A DNA stretch of 64,000 nt from Prevotella melaninogenica ATCC 25845 (GTDB lineage: Bacteria > Bacteroidota > Bacteroidia > Bacteroidales > Bacteroidaceae), in contig NC_014371.1 of assembly GCF_000144405.1 (NCBI RefSeq), positions 310,001 to 374,000 of the forward strand, given 5' to 3'. The position numbers and the translations under genes are program-made. Below the pieces are notes generated by a model. It saw only the letters and a list, made by a program, of their open reading frames with translations. It was not told the DNA's origin and did no database searches. Positions within the stretch are counted from its first letter, which is position 1; each line of letters starts with the position of its first letter. Positions 27,514 through 37,085 of this stretch are shown in pieces.

Positions 27514-27597
27514 TTGACGAGTTAACGAGTTTACAAGTTAACGAGTTAATTGATGGTAGGTTTATAGTTGACGGTTGACGAGTTAACAAGTGAATGA
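27514..27597. repeat. Degenerate 7-8 bp tandem repeat
   Basis: Two blocks of units resembling GTTAACGA lie between nth and the DUF2461 gene: about five from 27514 and about four from 27566. Unit length varies between 7 and 8 and bases drift (GTTGACGA, GTTTACAA). Confidence 0.6.
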
Positions 27598-27638
27598 ATT
27601 GATAGTGTAAAATTAAACAAGATAAAACGTAAAAGTTT

Positions 27639-28349
27639 ATGAATACAAAGAAGATAATGCACTTCTTGAAAGGTATTGCTGCGAACAATAATAAGCAATG
27701 GTTTCAGGAGCATAAGGCTGAATACGATGAGGTGAAGGCTGATTTTGAGAACGGAGTTGACCAAATAATATCTTGTTTGGCAACCTTTGATGATGAGGTT
27801 TCACATTTGACAGCAAAGGATTGTACCTATCGTTTCTATCGTGATGTACGTTTCTCACCTGATAAGAGTCCGTATAAACGCCACTTGGGTGCATACATCT
27901 GTGGACGTGGTAGAAAGGCTTTGCGTGGCGGTTATTATATACATCTTCAACCAGGCAACTGCTTGGTTGCTGTGGGATGCTATTGGTTGCCTACGAATAT
28001 ATTGACTTCATGTCGCAATGAAATCATGGCGAACATTGATGAATGGCGTAAAGATGTAGAGAATGAGGACTTTCTTAATTTGTTCGGACGACCTAATGAA
28101 GGTGAATGGACCGACGATAAAGTCAGTAAGAGAGGCTTTGGACTTGCAGCTTTAAAGACTGTTCCAAAGGGATTTCCAAAGGATTATGAACATCTTCAGT
28201 ATCTCCGAATGAAGGATTATTGCTGTTGGGTGTCTGTACCCGATGACTTCTTCGAGGGCGATGGCTGGGTTGAGCAGTTAGAACATATCTGTAAGACAGG
28301 TAAGCCTATGATGGACTTTATTAATAATGTGGTAGATGATTATGAATAA
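27639..28349 (+). CDS. DUF2461 domain protein
   Basis: A 236-residue cytosolic protein matching the DUF2461 pattern: FLKGIAANNNKQWFQEHKAEY near the start, TYRFYRDVRFSPDKSPYKRH, and YYIHLQPGNCLVAVGCY. The family is widespread in Bacteroidota and has no established biochemical role. Length is normal. It ends just before a bidirectional terminator shared with valS. Confidence 0.88.
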   Translation: MNTKKIMHFLKGIAANNNKQWFQEHKAEYDEVKADFENGVDQIISCLATFDDEVSHLTAKDCTYRFYRDVRFSPDKSPYKRHLGAYICGRGRKALRGGYYIHLQPGNCLVAVGCYWLPTNILTSCRNEIMANIDEWRKDVENEDFLNLFGRPNEGEWTDDKVSKRGFGLAALKTVPKGFPKDYEHLQYLRMKDYCCWVSVPDDFFEGDGWVEQLEHICKTGKPMMDFINNVVDDYE

Positions 28350-28353
28350 AAAC

Positions 28354-28391
28354 AAATAAAGAGGAACGCAAAGGCATTCCTCTTTATTTTT
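28354..28391. terminator. Bidirectional terminator between DUF2461 gene and valS
   Basis: A perfect stem (28354-28366 with 28377-28389, AAATAAAGAGGAA pairing with TTCCTCTTTATTT) is flanked by A and T runs. Confidence 0.85.
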
Positions 28392-28444
28392 ATATGTACT
28401 AAAACGCTTTGGCTAATGAACCCATTAGTCAAAGAGATAATAGA

Positions 28445-31138
28445 TTACTTCTTTCTCAACTCTTCAAGACTTGCCTTCAAAGCGGCAATCTTCTCTTCAG
28501 AGTCACTCTGCTTCTTGCGCTCACGTTCGATAACAGCTTCAGGTGCATTTGCTACGAACTTCTCGTTTGAGAGTTTTTTCTTGATGCCTGTGAGGAAGCC
28601 TTCAAGATGCTTGAGTTCCTTCTCCTGCTTCTCAATCTCAGCTGCAACGTCAATCAAGTCGCCCACTGGAACTGCGAAACTATCGGTACCAACCATGAAA
28701 CCTGATGCGTCACCACTCTTCTCAGTTACCACTTCAATAGCCTTCAAGTTAGCCATCTTAATGATTACACTGTTGTAAGCCTCATAGTTGTTCTGACCGA
28801 TTACGTTCAAGTCGAGCTCAACCTTTGGAGCAATGTTCTTCTGGTTGCGTACGGTTCTCACACCGCTGACAATCGCCTTAACCTGCTCAATAGCCTCGAT
28901 GAGCTTTAATTCCTCCTTGCTTGGTGCATCAAGTTTGAGTTCGTCACGCATGATGCTCTCGTTATCCTTGCGCTCATAGATGTGTTGCCACAACTCCTCA
29001 GTAATGAAAGGCATGAATGGATGCAACATCTTCAAGAGTGAATTGAAGAATTTAAGGGTTGCTTCGTAGGTGAGCTTGTCGATTGGTTTGCCATATTCTG
29101 GCTTAATCATCTCCAAGTACCAGCTTGAGAACTCGTCCCAGAAGAGGCGGTAAACAGTCATCAAAGCCTCTGAAATACGATAGCTCTTGAACTGCTCGTT
29201 CATCTCAGCATTTACTTCCTTCAACTTCGCTTCGAACCATTCAACAGCAATCTTGTTTGCCAATGGCTGCTCAGCATCAGTTGTCTCCCAACCTTGAACG
29301 AGGCGGAAGGCATTCCAAATCTTATTGTTGAAGTTACGTCCTTGCTCACAAAGTGTCTCGTCGAAGAGGATGTCGTTGCCTGCAGGAGCAGAGAGCATCA
29401 TACCCATACGAACACCATCAGCACCATACTTCTCAATCAACATGATAGGATCTGGTGAGTTACCAAGACTCTTACTCATCTTGCGTCCGAGCTTATCACG
29501 TACAATACCTGTGAAGTAAACATGCTTGAATGGGAACTTACCACGATACTCATAGCCTGCCATAATCATACGTGCTACCCAGAAGAAGATAATATCTGGA
29601 CCTGTAACAAGGTCGCTGGTAGGGTAGTAGTAGTTGATTTCTTCGTTGTCAGGGTTGTTGATTCCATCGAAGACGGAGATTGGCCACAACCAACTTGAGA
29701 ACCAAGTATCCATGCAATCGCTCTCTTGTTCAAGGTCGGCAGCTGTTACTGAAGGATTAATCTCCTGTGCCAACTTCAATGCTTCTTCAGTAGTTTCTGC
29801 CACAACGGTGGCATTCTTGCCTTCTGCATCTTTGAAGTAGTAAGCAGGAATACGATGACCCCACCACAACTGACGGCTGATACACCAGTCCTTGATGTTC
29901 TCTAACCAGTGGCGATAAGTGTTCTTATACTTCTTTGGGTAGAACTCTATGTCGTCGTCCATGACAGGAGAAAGGGCGATATCAGCAAAGTGCTGCATCT
30001 TTAAGAACCATTGTGTAGAGAGTTTTGGCTCGATAGGTACGTGTGTACGCTCTGAGTATCCGACTTTATTATCATAGTCCTCAACCTTCTCCATGAGGCC
30101 TGCAGCCTCCAAATCCTTTGATATCTGCTTACGTACATCCATACGGTCCTGACCAACATACAAGCCAGCAGCCTCAGAGATAGTACCATTATCGTTGAAG
30201 ATATCAATAGTTTCCAAACCGTGTTTCAAGCCAAGTGCATGGTCGTTAACGTCGTGAGCAGGTGTAACCTTCAAACAACCAGTACCGAACTGGATATCAA
30301 CATAGGTGTCTTCAATAACTGGAATCACACGATTTACCAATGGAACGATAACATGAAGACCCTTCAACCATGTGTTCTTAACGTCCTCTGGGTTGATACA
30401 CATCGCTGAGTCACCCATGATTGTCTCTGGACGAGTGGTCGCAACAACAGCATAGTAACCCTTCGCATCCTTGTGCATTACGTTGCCTTCATCCTTGCGT
30501 TCAACCTTTGCTTGGTCTTCTTCAGCAACATAGTATTTAAGGTGATAAAGCTTAGAATGCTCATCCTTGTAGATTACTTCTTCGTCAGAAAGAGCCGTCT
30601 GAGCCTGTGGATCCCAGTTAACCATGCGTACACCACGATAGATGTAGCCCTTCTTGTAGAGGTCGCAGAATACCTTGATAACACTCTTGCTACGAGTATC
30701 GTCCATGGTGAAAGCAGTACGATCCCAATCGCATGAGCAACCAAGTCGACGCAACTGCTTGAGGATAATGCCACCATGTTCGTGTGTCCAATCCCATGCA
30801 TGCTCAAGGAACTGTTCACGAGTGAGGTCAGTCTTCTTTACACCTTGCTCTGCGAGGCGGTTCACAACCTTTGCTTCTGTAGCAATACTTGCGTGGTCAG
30901 TACCCGGTACCCAGCATGCATTCTTACCTTCCATGCGGGCACGTCTTACCAAGATGTCCTGTATCGTGTTGTTCAACATGTGGCCCATGTGAAGCACACC
31001 CGTTACGTTTGGTGGAGGAATAACCACAGTGTAAGGCTCGCGGCCATCAGGCTTAGAACTGAAAAGCTTGTTGTCCAGCCAATACTGGTACCATTTTGAT
31101 TCCACTACTTGTGGATCATACTTGCTTGCTAATTCCAT
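28445..31138 (-). CDS. valS: Valyl-tRNA synthetase
   Basis: An 897-residue class Ia synthetase. [16 protein letters not shown] carries the HIGH-type motif, [14 protein letters not shown] the KMSKS loop. A connective-peptide editing domain and C-terminal coiled coil ([19 protein letters not shown]) are present. The start is set at the ATG at 31138 ([10 protein letters not shown]). The frame extends to a TTG at 31186, but that TTG lies within the -7 element TACTTTTG (31184-31191, minus), so the longer form is unlikely. Confidence 0.96.
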   Translation of the reverse strand: MELASKYDPQVVESKWYQYWLDNKLFSSKPDGREPYTVVIPPPNVTGVLHMGHMLNNTIQDILVRRARMEGKNACWVPGTDHASIATEAKVVNRLAEQGVKKTDLTREQFLEHAWDWTHEHGGIILKQLRRLGCSCDWDRTAFTMDDTRSKSVIKVFCDLYKKGYIYRGVRMVNWDPQAQTALSDEEVIYKDEHSKLYHLKYYVAEEDQAKVERKDEGNVMHKDAKGYYAVVATTRPETIMGDSAMCINPEDVKNTWLKGLHVIVPLVNRVIPVIEDTYVDIQFGTGCLKVTPAHDVNDHALGLKHGLETIDIFNDNGTISEAAGLYVGQDRMDVRKQISKDLEAAGLMEKVEDYDNKVGYSERTHVPIEPKLSTQWFLKMQHFADIALSPVMDDDIEFYPKKYKNTYRHWLENIKDWCISRQLWWGHRIPAYYFKDAEGKNATVVAETTEEALKLAQEINPSVTAADLEQESDCMDTWFSSWLWPISVFDGINNPDNEEINYYYPTSDLVTGPDIIFFWVARMIMAGYEYRGKFPFKHVYFTGIVRDKLGRKMSKSLGNSPDPIMLIEKYGADGVRMGMMLSAPAGNDILFDETLCEQGRNFNNKIWNAFRLVQGWETTDAEQPLANKIAVEWFEAKLKEVNAEMNEQFKSYRISEALMTVYRLFWDEFSSWYLEMIKPEYGKPIDKLTYEATLKFFNSLLKMLHPFMPFITEELWQHIYERKDNESIMRDELKLDAPSKEELKLIEAIEQVKAIVSGVRTVRNQKNIAPKVELDLNVIGQNNYEAYNSVIIKMANLKAIEVVTEKSGDASGFMVGTDSFAVPVGDLIDVAAEIEKQEKELKHLEGFLTGIKKKLSNEKFVANAPEAVIERERKKQSDSEEKIAALKASLEELRKK

Positions 31139-31183
31139 TGTCTCGTATATTATTATTTCTTTATTATCTTTAAAATTACGATG

Positions 31184-31221
31184 CAAAAGTACAAAAAATC
31201 CGCCTAAAAAGCGTATCTTTG
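31184..31221. promoter_or_regulatory. Divergent -7 elements for valS and mazG
   Basis: TACTTTTG on the minus strand (31184-31191) faces valS and TATCTTTG on the plus strand (31214-31221) faces mazG, 22 bases apart. No good -33 TTG is visible for either. Confidence 0.55.
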
Positions 31222-31283
31222 CATCAATAATAGTACACTGATGAGTACTTTAACGTTTATGTTTAACTTTAAACATCAAGACT

Positions 31284-32165
31284 TTGCATACTAAAGAAGA
31301 GAAACTGGAAGCTTTTGCCCGACTTTTAGACATTCAAGAACGACTCCGAAAGGAGTGTCCATGGGATAGTAAACAGACTAATGAAAGCCTCCGTCCCAAT
31401 ACGATTGAAGAGACCTTTGAATTGGCTGATGCGCTCTTAAAAAATGACTCAAAGAATATCTGTAAAGAGCTTGGAGACGTCATGGAACATGTTATCTTCT
31501 ATTCTATGTTGGGTGAAGAAAAGGGGGAGTTTGATGTTGCTGATGTCTGCAATGCGCAATCCGACAAACTTATGTTTCGACATGATTTTATCGATTGGAC
31601 GGGTTGGAGTGTGACACGTTCTGATATGGTAGTTAATGCTGCAGGACAAGTAGTTTACAAAGATGAAGAAGAACAGGCTGCTAAGAACGCACAGTCGACA
31701 ACTCCTAATACTGCTTCTCAGGTAGAATCAACATGGGAACAGCGCAAGCAACGTGAACGTGACGGAAACACTTCGGTACTCTCTGGTGTGCCCAATTCAC
31801 TGCCAAGTCTTATTAAGGCTTACCGCATCCAAGACAAGGCACGCAATGTTGGTTTTGATTGGGAAGAGAAAGAGCAGGTCTGGGATAAGGTATATGAAGA
31901 ATTAGAGGAGCTGAAGAATGAGTTGATGAAGGAGGATAAGCAACGTTCAACAGAAGAACTTGGCGACTTTTTATTCTCTCTTATTAATGCAGCACGCCTC
32001 TATCATTTGAATCCTGATAATGCTCTTGAGCACACGAATCAGAAGTTTATCAAGCGATTTAACTATATTGAGGAAGCTGCTAAGGCAAAGGGTGTTACGA
32101 TAAAAGACTTAACTCTTGCTGAAATGGATGAGTTATGGAATCAAGCTAAGGCTGCTAACAATTAA
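31284..32165 (+). CDS. mazG: Nucleoside triphosphate pyrophosphohydrolase MazG
   Basis: A 293-residue protein with two MazG-type domains. The first (about 10-110) has CPWDSKQTNESL and ELGDVMEHVIFY. The second (about 185-290) has DWEEKEQVWDKVYEELEEL and TEELGDFLFSLIN; both have the EExxD-type metal-binding pattern. The enzyme hydrolyses NTPs to NMP and pyrophosphate. A Gln/Thr-rich linker near residues 132-160 makes it slightly longer than the E. coli protein. No ATG precedes the conserved sequence; the TTG at 31284 appears to be the start, with a leader of about 60 bases. Confidence 0.92.
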   Translation: MHTKEEKLEAFARLLDIQERLRKECPWDSKQTNESLRPNTIEETFELADALLKNDSKNICKELGDVMEHVIFYSMLGEEKGEFDVADVCNAQSDKLMFRHDFIDWTGWSVTRSDMVVNAAGQVVYKDEEEQAAKNAQSTTPNTASQVESTWEQRKQRERDGNTSVLSGVPNSLPSLIKAYRIQDKARNVGFDWEEKEQVWDKVYEELEELKNELMKEDKQRSTEELGDFLFSLINAARLYHLNPDNALEHTNQKFIKRFNYIEEAAKAKGVTIKDLTLAEMDELWNQAKAANN

Positions 32166-32194
32166 AATTACGATAAAAATTAAGGAGTGTAAAT

Positions 32195-32752
32195 ATGAAA
32201 AGAACCTTTTATTTTATCATGTCTTTGTTTATTCTTGCAGTAGCAATCTCTTGTAAGGATAGCAAACCTAAGTCTATGATGTCTGAAACTGAAGAGGCTG
32301 AAGACTCTGTTGCCACAAACGATAGTACTATCTATGGTACGATGGTGGATGGTGGTATGAACTCTATTGTTCTGCTTACCGATCATGGTGATACACTTGA
32401 ATATCTTGTAAACCCAAATGATACATTTGAAGTTGTTAAAGGTGGAAAGATTAATGGTGACCGATTTGCCATTATCGGTTATAAAGAGTATGGTGACAAC
32501 TTTATGCGTTCAGCGATTAATCTTACCTCTTTGTTAGGTAACTGGAGTAGTCTTGATCGCAACTTTGAGATAAAAGAAGGAGGAAGCGTTACTTCAAGCT
32601 TGCAGTCTGAGAAGAATCCATGGACAGCATGGAAAATATGGAATGGTAAGCTGATTCTGTCAAAAGACACCTTTGACGTAGAAAGCCTTGGCGCAGACAC
32701 ATTGTCATTAGAGAATAAATCGGGACTTTTTGTCTTTACAAGGGGGAAGTAA
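32195..32752 (+). CDS. Lipocalin-like lipoprotein
   Basis: A 185-residue protein with a lipoprotein signal (AVAISC, lipidated Cys near residue 20), an acidic Ser/Glu linker and a beta-rich C terminus (NWSSLDRNFEIKEGGSVTSS, KIWNGKLILSKDTFDVESL) resembling lipocalin-like domains of Bacteroidota. A Shine-Dalgarno-like AAGGAG at 32181-32186 lies 8 bases before the ATG, unusual in this window. It follows mazG by 29 bases and probably shares its transcript. Confidence 0.8.
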   Translation: MKRTFYFIMSLFILAVAISCKDSKPKSMMSETEEAEDSVATNDSTIYGTMVDGGMNSIVLLTDHGDTLEYLVNPNDTFEVVKGGKINGDRFAIIGYKEYGDNFMRSAINLTSLLGNWSSLDRNFEIKEGGSVTSSLQSEKNPWTAWKIWNGKLILSKDTFDVESLGADTLSLENKSGLFVFTRGK

Positions 32753-32860
32753 GTTCTTCGCTATACTCTCTTTAAAGAGAATGTGACGACTATTATTAGA
32801 AAACGAATCTTTTCATTCCTCCCTTAAAAGGGTGGAATGAGAAGACATGAGGTAGTCTAT

Positions 32861-33775
32861 ATGGAACCATTCAAAGTACATATTCTTGGTTGCGGTAGTG
32901 CGTTACCAACTTTGCAACATAATGCTTCTTCCCAAGTTGTTGAGCTTAGGGAGAAGCTTTTTATGATTGATTGCGGAGAAGGAACACAGATACAACTTCG
33001 TCGGTCGCGCATACATTTCTCAAAGATTATAGCTGTTTTTATTAGCCACTTGCATGGTGATCATTGCTTTGGCTTGCCTGGTATGATTTCAACCTTTGGT
33101 ATGACAGGGCGTACGGCTCCGTTACATATCTACGCTCCCGCTGCTTTTGAACCTATTCTTGACCAGACACTGAACTTTTTTTGTCAGGGTTTAGAGTTTG
33201 AAGTAGTGTTTCATGCTGTTGATACAAAGCAGAATAAGGTGGTTTACGAGGATAGGAGTCTGACGGTTGAAACAATCCCTTTGCAGCATCGTATTGATTG
33301 TTGTGGTTATTTGTTCCGTGAGAAACCAACACTACCACATATCCGTCGTGATATGATAGACTTTTATCATATTCCTATCAGTCAGATTAATAATATAAAG
33401 GCTGGGGCTGATTGGGTAACGCCAGAGGGTGATGTGATTCCTAATAGTAAGCTAACAACCCCTGCTGCACCTGCTCGTAGCTATGCTTATTGCTCTGATA
33501 CGCGATACATTAAAACACTCCATAATCTTGTAAAAGACGTAAGTACGCTTTATCATGAAAGTACTTACGCCGCGCAGGATGCTGATCGTGCTCGTCTTTA
33601 TTGGCATAGTACGTCGCAGCAAGCAGCACAGGTGGCTCGGGATGCAGCTGCAGGGAAACTTCTTTTAGGGCATTACTCAGCCCGTTATGGTAATGAACAG
33701 CAGCTATTAGATGAGGCGAAAGAAATATTTCCTAATACTTTCCTGACACAAGAAGGTGCAAGTTTTGATATATAA
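32861..33775 (+). CDS. rnz: Ribonuclease Z
   Basis: A 304-residue metallo-beta-lactamase-fold tRNA 3'-processing endonuclease. It has GCGSALPT at the start, the zinc-binding SHLHGDHCFGLPG (HxHxDH), YCSDTRY with the metal-bridging Asp, HESTYA and a C-terminal GHYSARY with the final His. The start is placed at the ATG at 32861 (MEPFKVHILG). An upstream in-frame ATG at 32837 adds eight residues outside the family's usual start. Confidence 0.95.
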   Translation: MEPFKVHILGCGSALPTLQHNASSQVVELREKLFMIDCGEGTQIQLRRSRIHFSKIIAVFISHLHGDHCFGLPGMISTFGMTGRTAPLHIYAPAAFEPILDQTLNFFCQGLEFEVVFHAVDTKQNKVVYEDRSLTVETIPLQHRIDCCGYLFREKPTLPHIRRDMIDFYHIPISQINNIKAGADWVTPEGDVIPNSKLTTPAAPARSYAYCSDTRYIKTLHNLVKDVSTLYHESTYAAQDADRARLYWHSTSQQAAQVARDAAAGKLLLGHYSARYGNEQQLLDEAKEIFPNTFLTQEGASFDI

Positions 33776-33819
33776 GTCGGTTTGTTAGAGTTGTTTTGAT
33801 GCCATTCTATCTTCTATAA

Positions 33820-33862
33820 TATTATATAAAGAGGTTGCATACACCTTTTTATATAATATAAA
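33820..33862. terminator. Probable rnz terminator
   Basis: An A/T-rich inverted repeat: ATTATATAAAGAGGT, a short loop, then ACACCTTTTTATATAAT. It is followed by A/T-rich DNA. Confidence 0.55.
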
Positions 33863-33870
33863 ACCTTTTA

Positions 33871-33895
33871 GGTTCTAATGACCGACTTGGGTTAA
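33871..33895. repeat. Solo copy of the MITE-like terminal repeat
   Basis: The 25-bp stretch beginning GGTTCTAATGACCG and ending TTGGGTTAA matches, in about 21 of 25 positions, the reverse complement of the left end of the element at 24554-24757. Confidence 0.5.
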
Positions 33896-33993
33896 ATATC
33901 TACCAATTATCATGTCTATCCATCTTTTATAAACAAGTTGTTCTTATATCGATAGATATTTGTAAGCTATTTTCATGCAATTCGAAATCAATA

Positions 33994-34088
33994 CATGCTC
34001 TTTTGGCTTTTTAAAGACGCCTAATTGACTTGCAATAGGTGCCCTTTAAGACGCTTATTAACGCCCTTTTGAAGTCCAATTAAGCACC
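33994..34088. repeat. Family A 22-bp array, copy A3 (95 bp)
   Basis: Units start at 33994, 34016, 34038 and 34060, with a closing heptamer AAGCACC at 34082-34088. The first unit (CATGCTC start) is the most diverged. Unit starts read GACGCCT, GGTGCCC and AACGCCC thereafter, so this copy runs mostly in inverted orientation relative to A1. Confidence 0.82.
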
Positions 34089-34373
34089 TTTTCTTGCGCT
34101 TTTTTATAACTAATTGATTTTCTGTTGGTTGCAGACTTGTTTTTTATACGTGTTTTTGTCCTTATTTATAGATGTTTTATTTGAAATTATGTAATGATTT
34201 TTCAAGGTTTTGTCTACGAATTATCAACATACAAGAAGAAAGGGGGCTCTATGTTGGAAGGTGTTAATAAGATAGGTAGTTTGACAATCTTGCCTATGTT
34301 TTTCTTTGATGTTTAACTTTGACTTCCAGTAAAACGATACGAAAAACATCCACATATTTAACGAAAAATCCTG

Positions 34374-34577
34374 TTAATCCTCCTTCTCTTCCTCCTTTGA
34401 AGATTGGAATGAGACTAAACGCTCTCCCCTTACAAATATGATAACACCACTCAAGACCAGTGCTAATCCACCGAAAAGAAGCTCGTTCCCATTGAAGTGG
34501 AGAATGACATGGAGTGCGAACAGAAGCAGACCTAAAATAATGTCTGCAATGCCTAAGTATTTGATATATCTTTTCAT
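34374..34577 (-). CDS. Small two-span membrane protein
   Basis: A 67-residue protein with two predicted transmembrane helices ([20 protein letters not shown] and [17 protein letters not shown]), a basic N terminus and an acidic cytosolic C terminus (SKEEEKED). It was not recognised as a named family. The frame is preferred over an overlapping 95-codon frame in another phase because it has this membrane topology. Confidence 0.68.
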   Translation of the reverse strand: MKRYIKYLGIADIILGLLLFALHVILHFNGNELLFGGLALVLSGVIIFVRGERLVSFQSSKEEEKED

Positions 34578-34625
34578 ACAAAAGTGTAAATATACTATTT
34601 ATTGGCGCAAAAGTACAAAAAATAT

Positions 34626-34656
34626 TTGGTCAGTTGCATAAAAATTACTACTTTTG
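34626..34656 (+). promoter_or_regulatory. Promoter of the rpsF-rpsR-rplI operon
   Basis: A TTG (34626-34628) and TACTTTTG (34649-34656) have a 20-base spacer. The leader to the ATG at 34715 is about 55 bases and begins with a CACC/GGTG stem (34657-34680). Confidence 0.78.
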
Positions 34657-34714
34657 CACCGCATTATGCGAAAGCAGGTGTAATTTAATTCACAATTTTA
34701 TATTTTTAAGTAGT

Positions 34715-35059
34715 ATGAATCAATACGAAACCGTTTTCATTTTGACTCCCGTTTTGTCTGATGAACAGATGAAGGAAACGGTCGCTAAATTCAAGAAACT
34801 GCTCACCGACAATGGCGCTGAGATCTTGAACGAGGAGGCTTGGGGTTTGAAGAAGTTGGCTTACAACATTCAGAAGAAGTCATCTGGCTTCTACGCATTG
34901 TTAGAGTTCAACGCAGAACCAACAGTTATCGACACTCTCGAGACCGGCTTCCGTCGTGACGAGAAGGTTATTCGTTACATCACCGTTAAGCAGGACAAGT
35001 ATTCTGCAGCTTATGCTGAGAAGCGTCGTGCTAAATGGGCAGCTAAAAAGGAGGCTTAA
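34715..35059 (+). CDS. rpsF: 30S ribosomal protein S6
   Basis: A 114-residue protein with the S6 ferredoxin-like fold: [20 protein letters not shown] at the start, then [23 protein letters not shown] and [11 protein letters not shown]. It binds S18 and 16S rRNA in the platform of the small subunit. The start is the ATG at 34715; an upstream frame to 34634 includes the promoter and is excluded. It is first of three ribosomal genes, with gaps of 3 and 15 bases. Confidence 0.97.
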   Translation: MNQYETVFILTPVLSDEQMKETVAKFKKLLTDNGAEILNEEAWGLKKLAYNIQKKSSGFYALLEFNAEPTVIDTLETGFRRDEKVIRYITVKQDKYSAAYAEKRRAKWAAKKEA

Positions 35060-35062
35060 ATC

Positions 35063-35332
35063 ATGGCAGAGCAGAAATCAGAAATCCGTTATTTGACCGC
35101 TCCTTCTATCGATACAAAGAAGAAGAAGTATTGCCGTTTCAAGAAGAGCGGTATTAAGTACATCGATTATAAGGATGGCGAGTTCTTGAAGAAGTTCCTC
35201 AATGAGCAGGGTAAGATTCTTCCTCGTCGTATTACAGGTACTTCTTTGAAGTATCAGCGTCGTGTGGCTCAAGCTGTTAAGCGTGCACGCCAGATTGCGC
35301 TCCTTCCATACGTAACCGATTTGATGAAGTAA
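35063..35332 (+). CDS. rpsR: 30S ribosomal protein S18
   Basis: An 89-residue basic protein. [40 protein letters not shown] and [10 protein letters not shown] are the S18 signature. It dimerises with S6 on the 30S platform. It begins 3 bases after rpsF and ends with a good Shine-Dalgarno (AAAGGAGG) for rplI. Confidence 0.98.
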   Translation: MAEQKSEIRYLTAPSIDTKKKKYCRFKKSGIKYIDYKDGEFLKKFLNEQGKILPRRITGTSLKYQRRVAQAVKRARQIALLPYVTDLMK

Positions 35333-35347
35333 AAAGGAGGTCAATAG

Positions 35348-35875
35348 ATGGAAATTATTTTGAAAGAAGATATTATCGGTCTTGGATACAAGAACGATAT
35401 CGTTAATGTGAAGAACGGCTATGGCCGTAACTATCTCATCCCAACTGGTAAGGGTATCATCGCTTCTCCATCTGCAAAGAAGCAGTTGGCAGAGAACTTG
35501 AAGCAGCAGGCTTCTAAGCTCGCAGCTCTTAAGGCTGAGGCAGAGAAGAAGGCAGCTCAGTTGGATGGTGTAGAGCTTGTTATTGCAACTAAGGTATCTG
35601 CTACTGGCGTAACTTACGGTTCAGTAAACGCAGCTACTGTTGTTGAGGAACTTGCTAAGCGTGGTATTGAAATCGATCGTAAGATTGTTACAATGCGCGA
35701 TATGAAGAAGGTTGGCACATCTGAGGCTACTGTACACTTCCACAAGGAGGTTGAGGTTAAGATTCCTGTAACTGTTGTTGCAGAGAACCAGCCAGCACCT
35801 GCTGTTGAGGAGGCTCCAGTAGAGCAGCCAGCAGAGGCACCTGTAGCTGAGGAGGAGACTCCTGCAGCTGAGTAA
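35348..35875 (+). CDS. rplI: 50S ribosomal protein L9 with acidic tail
   Basis: A 175-residue L9. The N-terminal domain has GLGYKNDIVNVKNGYGRNYL; then comes the long connecting helix (KQQASKLAALKAEAEKKA) and the C-terminal RNA-binding domain. The last ~30 residues are a Pro/Ala/Glu-rich acidic tail (PAPAVEEAPVEQPAEAPV) not present in the 149-residue E. coli protein. A Shine-Dalgarno AAAGGAGG lies 8 bases before the ATG. Confidence 0.97.
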   Translation: MEIILKEDIIGLGYKNDIVNVKNGYGRNYLIPTGKGIIASPSAKKQLAENLKQQASKLAALKAEAEKKAAQLDGVELVIATKVSATGVTYGSVNAATVVEELAKRGIEIDRKIVTMRDMKKVGTSEATVHFHKEVEVKIPVTVVAENQPAPAVEEAPVEQPAEAPVAEEETPAAE

Positions 35876-35920
35876 TTTTATATTGACATTTTGCACTGTA
35901 AAGCAGTAATGTTAGATAAT

Positions 35921-35954
35921 AATCCCTTTCACTTTCGGGTGGAGGGGATTTTTT
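35921..35954 (+). terminator. Ribosomal-protein operon terminator
   Basis: Stem AATCCC (35921-35926) / GGGATT (35945-35950) with an inner CAC/GTG pair is followed by TTTT. It lies just before the next ATG at 35962. Confidence 0.75.
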
Positions 35955-35961
35955 AGTCATT

Positions 35962-37035
35962 ATGAAACGAATTGTACTTACCGGCGGACCTTGTGCCGGA
36001 AAAACGACAGCACTTGTCAAGATCATTGAGCATTTCTCAAGTCTTGGCTATAAGGTGTTTATCATTCCAGAAGTTCCAACGCTCTTCTCTCAGGCGGGTA
36101 TGGATTATCTTACAGATAATGCTGCGTTCTTCTATGAAGGAGAGAAGGCAACATTGGAGGTTCAGCTTGCTTTGGAAGATAAGTTTACGCGTATGGCTGA
36201 GACCATTGATAAACCTACGATTATAGTATGTGATCGTGGTACAATGGATATCTCTGCTTATATGAAGCCAGAGATGTGGAAAGAGATTACAGCTGGTGTA
36301 GGAACAACTTCCGAGGAACTTCGTGCTCGTTATGATGCAGTTCTTCACCTTGTGAGTGCTGCGGATGGAGCAGAACAGTTCTATACCACTGCTACTAATG
36401 CTGAACGTACAGAAGGGCTTGAGCTTGCACGCGAACTTGATAAGAAGGTTATTCAGGCTTGGTCAGAGCATCCTCATTTGCGTGTTATCAATAATCACGA
36501 GAACTTCGACACAAAGATTAATCGTGTTATACAGGATATTTCTAATGTCTTGGAGATTCCACAGCAGATTGTCGAGGAGCGTAAATACATTGTTCGATTG
36601 ACAGGTGAGATTCCTGATGCTATCGAAAGTGAGATTACACAGACCTATCTAACCTCAGAACCTCGCAGTGAGGTGCGTCTACGTCGTCGTACTCTGAATG
36701 GTGTTTCGGTTAATGTTCGTACAACAAAGAAGACTTTACCGAATAATGAACAGGTTGTTACTGAGCGACAGATAGATAATAATCTATATGAATCATTGAT
36801 GCGTCAGGCAGATCCTTATCGTCAGTCTATCCACAAGATTCGCAAGACCTTTATCTGGCGTGGTCAGTTCTTTGAACTTGACACTTACCTTGCTCCAACC
36901 TCTAATCTTCAAATTTTGGAGACAAAGGGAATCGTTGACCATGAAGATGTGAACTTCCCTCCATTTATTGAAGTACTTGAGGACATCACTGGTAATACGG
37001 AATATTATAACTACAATTTAGCTTTGAAGAAATAA
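35962..37035 (+). CDS. P-loop NTPase/kinase fused to CYTH-like domain (TTD14-like)
   Basis: A 357-residue cytosolic protein. The N-terminal ~190 residues are an AAA_28-type P-loop domain with Walker A GGPCAGKTT (residues 8-16) and a Walker-B-like IIVCDRGTMD. The C-terminal part (about 205-357) alternates strands with charged residues (ERKYIVRLTGEIPD, EVRLRRRTLNG, FELDTYLAP, LEVLEDIT-like end), the look of a CYTH/triphosphate-tunnel domain. This pairing is known from eukaryotic TTD14-like proteins and bacterial relatives. The substrate is unknown. It starts directly after the ribosomal operon terminator. Confidence 0.8.
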   Translation: MKRIVLTGGPCAGKTTALVKIIEHFSSLGYKVFIIPEVPTLFSQAGMDYLTDNAAFFYEGEKATLEVQLALEDKFTRMAETIDKPTIIVCDRGTMDISAYMKPEMWKEITAGVGTTSEELRARYDAVLHLVSAADGAEQFYTTATNAERTEGLELARELDKKVIQAWSEHPHLRVINNHENFDTKINRVIQDISNVLEIPQQIVEERKYIVRLTGEIPDAIESEITQTYLTSEPRSEVRLRRRTLNGVSVNVRTTKKTLPNNEQVVTERQIDNNLYESLMRQADPYRQSIHKIRKTFIWRGQFFELDTYLAPTSNLQILETKGIVDHEDVNFPPFIEVLEDITGNTEYYNYNLALKK

Positions 37036-37085
37036 AGAGTTAATGTTTTCTGTGTCAAAGAATAGCTTTACCACTTTAAAGTAAA

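Larger units (their letters stand above)
33776..34373. other. Convergent intergenic region after rnz
   Basis: There is no gene in these 598 bases. They contain a hairpin terminator (about 33820-33862), one solo copy of the MITE-like terminal repeat (33871-33895) and family A copy A3 (33994-34088). Confidence 0.75.

Noticed and set aside
31139..31186. Longer N terminus for ValS
   Set aside because: The upstream TTG start lies in the -7 promoter element and the extra residues do not resemble ValS.
34294..34581. A 95-codon minus-strand frame overlapping the two-span membrane protein
   Set aside because: Same region, different phase; the 67-residue frame has two clean membrane helices and a charged tail, while this one looks random.
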